Below, piece after piece: positions 58,560 to 64,000 of a stretch of 64,000 nucleotides of DNA. The stretch is from Plectrocnemia conspersa (Eukaryota > Arthropoda > Insecta > Trichoptera > Polycentropodidae), in contig VTFK01000243.1 of assembly GCA_009617715.1 (NCBI GenBank), forward strand, positions 868,001-932,000, in the 5' to 3' direction. Made by a program: the position numbers and the translations under genes. The notes under the pieces are model-generated. The model saw nothing but the letters and a program-made list of their open reading frames with translations. It made no database searches and was not told the origin of the DNA. How positions within the stretch are numbered: the stretch's first letter is position 1; each line of letters opens with the position of its first letter.

Positions 58560-59110
58560 CGCCTTCTCTACTAAGCTGAGTCAATATTTTTGCGTTTTTA
58601 CGAGACGTGTAACGAACGGGGTTCGCACGATTCTACCAAGTCATGGTTCCCGTCCCGTTTGTTTCGTAAATATATTTTTTTACATCCTTGGACATAATTC
58701 ACTTTTAAATGCTTTACATGCAATAAAGACGGATTAAACGTAATTGAAAATATAACACATCGGGGAGGGAGACACAAGAGAGTGCGGTGCCCCATTGTAC
58801 CACCTTTTGTGACACATAAATTAATGCATAATGGAAGGCGACACACCTTGCTAATCTCAAACAAGCGAAACTCCCTTCGCGTCGAGGGGGTTTCAGATTT
58901 ATTTTCATAAACATCCTTTCAAGATATCATACGGAATGTCCATAAATTACGGCCACAATGCACTTTGAGGAGCGCATCCCAAACAACAAAAAGTGTCCTT
59001 ACTGCGTGTTATCGCTGTTGCGTATGAATATATTTCATAAGGCAGCGGGGTGGATTCGGATATGTGAAATAAATTGCAGAGCCGGTTATGAGTCAAAAGC
59101 TAACCTTTGA
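58560..59110. promoter_or_regulatory. Candidate enhancer island
   Basis: CCATTGT at 58792-58798, CACAATGCAC near 58953, and CATAAATTACGGCC near 58941. Overlapping minus-strand frames (58598-58914) have no known domain. Regulatory role inferred. Confidence 0.3.
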
Positions 59111-59649
59111 ATCAATGGAGAGTGTGACATGAAACATAGTTTTTTATAATTAAAATAATTCTATAGCAACTATAATTATAGAGAGGTGCAAATCAAAACC
59201 ATGAAATAATTTGCTACTTTAATATATGTACTTTTACAATTTAATATCTTTATATTTAAAAAACCATATACTCACTAGTTCCAAAGCTATCAAAGTTATT
59301 TAATATTAGGAATATATATATAAGAGAAATTCATAGTCTCACAAATAAATAGCAGGGAAAACGATCCTGTATAGTACAATAAGAATCGTTGTTAGATATC
59401 TACTATAGTACAATGACTTAATTTTTCATCATTGTAAAGGTTCAACGGTAAACCACTATTATTTTCTAAATGGGGTTCGGCAAGTCACTGGAGTTTCGTA
59501 GATTATAATTGAGACTTTAAGGAAATATAAATATTTTTACAATTCATGTATCTATTATATCTTCAAAAACTGAAGCATTATTATTAAAAAAATATATTTA
59601 GCGTACATATTTATAGTTTTTAGAATCTCTACCGCATTGCTAAATATCC
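59111..59649. other. AT-rich sequence, no gene seen
   Basis: A/T-rich DNA. Nothing recognised. Confidence 0.55.
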
Positions 59650-59654
59650 GGGAT

Positions 59655-59797
59655 AATATCACCTCCAGGTCACGTGCTCAGAAATAAGCACTGACGCCTT
59701 CCAGAAGGTGATATTCACAAAGGGCACTTTGTACAGTTCGCTGTACAGACGTCCTCCACAAATCATCAACAAACGTAGCTGAAAACATCGAAGCTAC
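59655..59797. other. Cluster of adjacent hairpins, possible structured RNA
   Basis: AATATCACCT (59655-59664) pairs perfectly with AGGTGATATT (59706-59715). Inside it are GTGCT/AGCAC (59674-59691) and ACCT/AGGT. Next come ACAAAG-GGCA-CTTTGT (59717-59732), TGTACAG-TTCG-CTGTACA (59730-59747, overlapping the previous stem by 3 nt) and GTAGCT...AGCTAC (59775-59797). So many short perfect stems in 143 bp of AT-rich DNA suggest a folded transcript or a transposon terminus. I could not match it to a tRNA, snoRNA, hammerhead or other known class. Confidence 0.35.
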
Positions 59798-59959
59798 TAC
59801 CTACTACCAGAACGCTTCTATTGTTTGTTAAATATTTTTTTGTAGATTTTTATAAATATATGATTAGTATTTTATAATCTCTGTCCGTCCAGGACTAGGC
59901 AACAAAAAAAGTTCTCTAAAAATTTTATTGATATATATTCGAGCTGAAGTCCCCAGCTA

Positions 59960-60240
59960 TTATATTATATAATATTTCACGAATAAAAGTAGAATATCAT
60001 GTTTATTGATGTTAGTTGATTCGTCAAATTGAATTGCAAAATATATTCGTCAAATATTTGATTTCTTTATACCATCTACAACTTTCTCTTCAATATAGAT
60101 AACCATAGGAATATCGTGTCGTTAGAAAACGCTACAGCCTTCCAGAGCGATATCTAAAATGCAAGGCTTTATTATTCTTACCATCAGGATATTCGTAGGG
60201 CAAATAAATAAGATGCATCTAGTTGTAATTTTCTTAATTT
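59960..60240 (-). mobile_element. hAT transposase fossil, ZBED5/FAM200-like, copy 2
   Basis: Minus-strand frames read IIKPCILDIA, then VFSNDTI, then EEKVVDGIKKSN and FAIQFDESTNINKHDILLLF. They match 'xxxIKPCxxEMxxxxxG', 'xPLSNxTVxRRI' and 'xFAIQLDESTxIxxxxxLLxFVRY' of the hAT family, with the first catalytic Asp in DEST. Stops and frameshifts are present. It covers part of the same region as the 50040-50910 fossil, so the two are separate insertions. Confidence 0.7.
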
Positions 60241-60979
60241 TACTTTTCTGAACTTTCAACTGGTAAAAATTTGGTAGTAGATTTTTTAAATAACTTGCTA
60301 TCGCTCATTTATATTATAAAAATATTTTGTATCCTTCCTAATTAATTATTTTTAAAACGTTGCAAAGCAAACTTTAATGTGTTAAAATACAAAAAAAACA
60401 CTGCATATTTTTTGCCAAAAAAAAAAATAAATCAATTAGTATATAAAGTTCCCACAGATTTAAAATTTCGTTTCGTCAATTTCAATTAAAATATTTTTTT
60501 TGATTATTTATTTCTGATTGATTTGTTATAAAGTATTTAATTAATCATAATTATAATGATTATGATAATTAATATGTTCTTTTTTTATCATCCTTATTAT
60601 AACAATGAACTTTTATTGTAGAAAAAGTAAAAATTTTAGCAACAAAACAGAGATTTTTATAGTACGCAAATGGATTTTATTATTTAAACTGTGCGTGATA
60701 CTATATTTTTTTTAGCGAGCCTTAGATACTATAAAATCATCTATAGCATTAAACTATTACAGACTATTTGTAGAAAAATATAGAGTAAATATTTAATTAT
60801 TAATTTTATAATTTTCAAAGCTAATTGATTATTAAAAATATAATAATTTACATCTTATTTATCGCTTATAAATTATTAAAAATATATTATAATAACAACT
60901 AATAATTAATTTAAAATTGATTCACTGCTTTTTAAGAATCAAATATGTATAATACAATTTTGATTCAATTAAACGATGT
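60241..60979. other. AT-rich sequence, no gene seen
   Basis: A/T-rich DNA. Nothing recognised. Confidence 0.55.
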
Positions 60980-61960
60980 TTGTGCTGGCACAGTGAGTCG
61001 TTAGACACGGTATGAAAAATTAGCGAACCCTTCACCCGCTTTAGGTAAGCGAAAAACTGGTCTATCTATCTATGAGAGATAGTATAGTGACCCCTCTCTG
61101 GTTACATCATGGCACATGATATTAAAAATATTTTCTCCCCATCTCATTGTGCAGCAACACCCCATTTGGATGGTTATAAAAGGCGGAATAATGGCTATTT
61201 TTAATATATCACATTGATTATTCATGAACGCATTATCTCGGCATTAAAATTTGTAATTTCAATACGGCCATTCATAATGGATACATTCTATATGGGGTGC
61301 TAGTTTTTATACAATTTATTGACCATGCATCATACAAATAGCACGAAGCATTTAATGCATAAAATAAAACAAGGAAAAACTTCAGAAATAATTAAGTAAA
61401 TATTTTTTTTTTAAAATCCGTTTAATTGAGATATCTTAATGTAGAATGAATTTTAACACAATAGCGTTAAATCGTTAACAATATGGTATTTTATTTATTA
61501 AATTATAAATATTGTAATAAACTTTTATTATAAGCTATATCTGTTCGCAGATAATAGCGAAATATTAAATTATTATTACAGCATCCTTTTAATTGCATTC
61601 CCATCGCAGTGGTAACACAGCTATAAATTACACAGTAGTTTATGGGAATCCTCCGTGAATATATCCTCTGATGACGATGCAAAAGAATGAAAAAAAACTC
61701 TCATAACCGGATAAATATTTATGATGACCAGTAGCATAAAACGATGGGGCATATTAAAAAAATATTAAAACTAGTTTATCGCGGACGATACAATAGAGAC
61801 CTAATTTGCCTATTCTGTTCGCCCCGACATTATTTCGTCATAAAACGGCCCAGCCACATTCAAGATTCTCATCTCGTTCTAATTTCGGTTGGGATCGAGA
61901 AAAAAATGCAAACTGCTTTCTCATTTAAACACAAACAATCTACAGTGTTTGTATATGTAT
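60980..61960. promoter_or_regulatory. Less AT-rich blocks with a consensus TATA word
   Basis: TATAAAAGGCGG begins at 61175, a textbook TATA-box sequence on the plus strand, but no clear initiator or exon follows at +30. Block 61600-61960 has an unrecognised 73-codon frame starting at 61744. Promoter function is a weak inference. Confidence 0.2.
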
Positions 61961-63844
61961 ATTAGTTTTCGTGAAAAAAAGATACGTGTACAAACTTGCA
62001 ACCATAATGTAACATGGAATAAATTTTAGTTGTATTTGATCCTCAACAAAATACAGTTCTACATCGGTGTTTTAATATCTTCTTATAATAATGCAGTACT
62101 CTTTTTTGAGTGATTAATAACTCATTCGATTGTATTATATTGATAAAATATGCAAAATATATTCACTTTAAATATATTTGGAGAAACGAAGATAGTGCGA
62201 TTTTTTAATTGTCTTTCTGCGTTAACTTTTCTTTGTGAAGAATGATTTTTCCTAATATCATATTTTACTGTTACTTATTTGTAATTAAATAAATATATTT
62301 ACTTTAAAGAAAAAACACCTACTAGTCCTACTATTGAGAAAAACTAACGGATTATATAAAATCCACTACTTGCGAAACATAATGTAGAAACTGTAAGAAC
62401 AATCGCAATGAATCTGTATATATGTATTTTTTACATATAACATGTACATATGTATATTATTTAAATACCAATGTATTTTTATTATGAAATATTTACAAAA
62501 TATTAATATTCTGATGCAGTTTTGTAACTATGCAGGTGCAACATGTACACATATTTAAGAGGGGGTCCTGAAACCTAAAACTTATATGTTACATTTTCAT
62601 CAATTTTTTGCCGTTATGCTCTGATGTAATGTTAAGATATTGTTAATGCCAAAAATAAATACTTTATTTGGTATTGTGTAGAGATTATTTTACTTTTTCT
62701 CGTCCTCGACAATACAAGGGAAAAAATTAACGCAGTCTTTAAACATATTTTCTTAAAAGTCCAATACAATATAGATTTGCTATATTTATAGAAAGAATCA
62801 GAAACTATTTCAAATTATTTCAAATCATAAAGTTATTTCAAATGGAAAGTTTATCCAATTTTTTCAACGTGGAAGTAAATTCATTTAAAAAGCAAAGCTA
62901 ATTATCAAAGTATTTTTTCAAAAATATTTAAATTTACAGCAATAATGACGCATTCAATGAAATTAATAACAAATCAGAAGACTTTCTTGTATCTATTTTT
63001 GCAAAACAGTTTTCACTCTCATTAACTTTATTTAGAGGTTAATAAAAAGTACAGAAATCTTTTACAGATCGTTAGATCGTTTATATTTTTGTTAGTGTTT
63101 GAAAGTAAAAACATCACCATTTAAATATTTTATTATCTTGTCAGTTACTAATTTATGCAGATTATTTTGATTTATTTGATCACTGTGATGTATTTTTAAA
63201 TAATATATTTAGCTTAGAAATTTATTTGTAAGATTTCCGACAGTAAAAAAGTTTTTTGTTAATACATCTAAAATGTGTCAAATTATTTCCCAATAATTTA
63301 TTTTAAAGAGATAATTAAAAAAACTTGATATTTTCTTCATGTAAAATGGCAGTTAAATACCCTTAAATTTATTGCATTAAATAGATTTTTACTATAATTA
63401 TAGTTCAATTACTTAGCTTAACTTTATAAACTTCTGTAATGCAATAATAAATATATATGATATGTATGTATTATTTATTGTATATGATTGTATTAGTTAA
63501 TATTGATTATGTTAAATATTTAAAATCTGTATGTTAAGAATATTTCTTTATAATGGCTTGTTCTTAAAATATATATACTTTGATAATTTACAAAAATCAG
63601 CTATAGATCTCGCCATTAAATTTAGCTCTTATTAAAAAAATGACGAACTTAAATAGCTTACTCAAAGAATAAAGTTTTATACCTCGACAGTAATACAAAA
63701 TATTCTACGTTGATTGTGTCATATTAATGTTGCTCTTCGAATATATATCTCACTTATGCCATTTTTACTGCTTTGTTGGAAAAAATTGCAACAAGGAACT
63801 TTTTGAGGCATTAATATATTTGAAATATGCAGATTTTTGGAAAA
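61961..63844. other. Long AT-rich stretch
   Basis: About 1.9 kb of A/T-rich DNA. TATTTCAAAT occurs three times at 62806-62842. Part of 62930-63020 reads like a LINE linker (FNEINNKSEDFLVSIFAKQF), but this is too weak to annotate. Confidence 0.45.
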
Positions 63845-64000
63845 TTTAAAATGCTATGAAATGTTGATCAGAAAAACATCAAGGAGTGGTTTCATTTCGA
63901 ATCAAATGATCCAGGTTTTCAATGCTTGACTGATACGAATATTCTTTCTATTGTTACTCAAACAGAACTTGACTTTCGAAAATGTATTACATCGACCAAA
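63845..64000 (+). mobile_element. Pogo/Tigger transposase fragment running off the right edge
   Basis: From about 63852 one frame is open to the window end for nearly 50 codons: NVDQKNIKEWFHFESNDPGF, then QCLTDTNILSIVTQTELDF. 'NVxxxxIxEWxxxxxxDPGFQxxTDxxIxxxV' is the acidic linker after the catalytic core in Tigger-type transposases. The preceding LCWKKLQ near 63770 may be the 'SWxKL' block in a shifted frame. It matches a region different from the other two Tigger fossils. Confidence 0.6.

Noticed and set aside
58501..58584. Strong 3' splice-site-like tract TTCTTTACAG followed by 23 open codons
   Set aside because: No partner donor with a compatible phase and no domain; such tracts are common in AT-rich DNA.
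62930..63060. LINE-like linker phrase
   Set aside because: No reverse-transcriptase motif in either direction.

Overview
The window looks like AT-rich nuclear DNA from an arthropod, most likely an insect. The background is very A+T rich, with many small AT repeats. There are no ribosome-binding sites, operons or closely packed genes. The recognisable protein fragments are all animal transposon families: Jockey-clade LINE reverse transcriptase, piggyBac, Tc1, pogo/Tigger, hAT and PIF/Harbinger. I could not place the species. I found no complete, recognisable host gene, so the window is best read as a gene desert or a very long intron/flank.

Layout. Long AT-rich stretches alternate with roughly thirty islands of 200-1200 bp that are visibly richer in G+C and more complex. 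The islands lie near 2.0-2.6, 5.2-5.8, 7.2-9.4, 11.5-11.9, 13.4-14.6, 16.0-16.4, 20.8-21.4, 23.7-25.0, 26.3-26.8, 28.0-28.7, 29.8-31.1, 32.8-34.0, 35.9-36.3, 37.3-37.8, 42.2-42.8, 44.8-45.1, 47.1-48.7, 51.1-51.7, 53.6-54.4, 55.4-56.2, 58.6-59.1 and 61.0-62.0 kb. Many carry the heptamer ACAATGG/CCATTGT, the core of SOX HMG-box sites. I counted 25 by eye, and base composition alone predicts about 7. All but one lie in islands, and five fall within 403 bp at 51.2-51.6 kb. The simplest reading is an array of candidate enhancers around a developmental gene that lies outside, or only partly inside, the window.

Transposon fossils. The AT-rich parts hold broken mobile elements: an end-to-end deleted Tigger (3061-3722), a hAT with CCCGGGAT subterminal repeats (3824-4455), a second hAT-like relic (12565-12750), a Tigger 3' half with its terminal repeat (14940-15442), a Tc1 relic followed by a piggyBac relic (16848-18620), four LINE fragments (21.8, 35.2-35.7, 38.2-38.8 and 45.8-46.5 kb), a 639-bp PIF/Harbinger element with TAA target duplications (41330-41968), a short hAT MITE (49273-49585), two ZBED5/FAM200-type hAT relics (50040-50910 and 59960-60240), a Tigger relic cut by the right edge (63845-64000), and two tRNA-derived SINE-like heads (10.19 and 27.30 kb).

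Possible host exons, all tentative: a non-coding first exon with a consensus donor (18937-19324, +), a coding exon with a good start context and donor (30772-31054, +), a shorter one (9248-9379, +), a 36-codon ORF beside a TGACGTCA site (5597-5707, +), and a 108-codon GC-rich ORF (53650-53976, -). Two foldable segments stand out: a GC-rich 18-bp-stem hairpin (53062-53124) and a run of adjacent hairpins (59655-59797).
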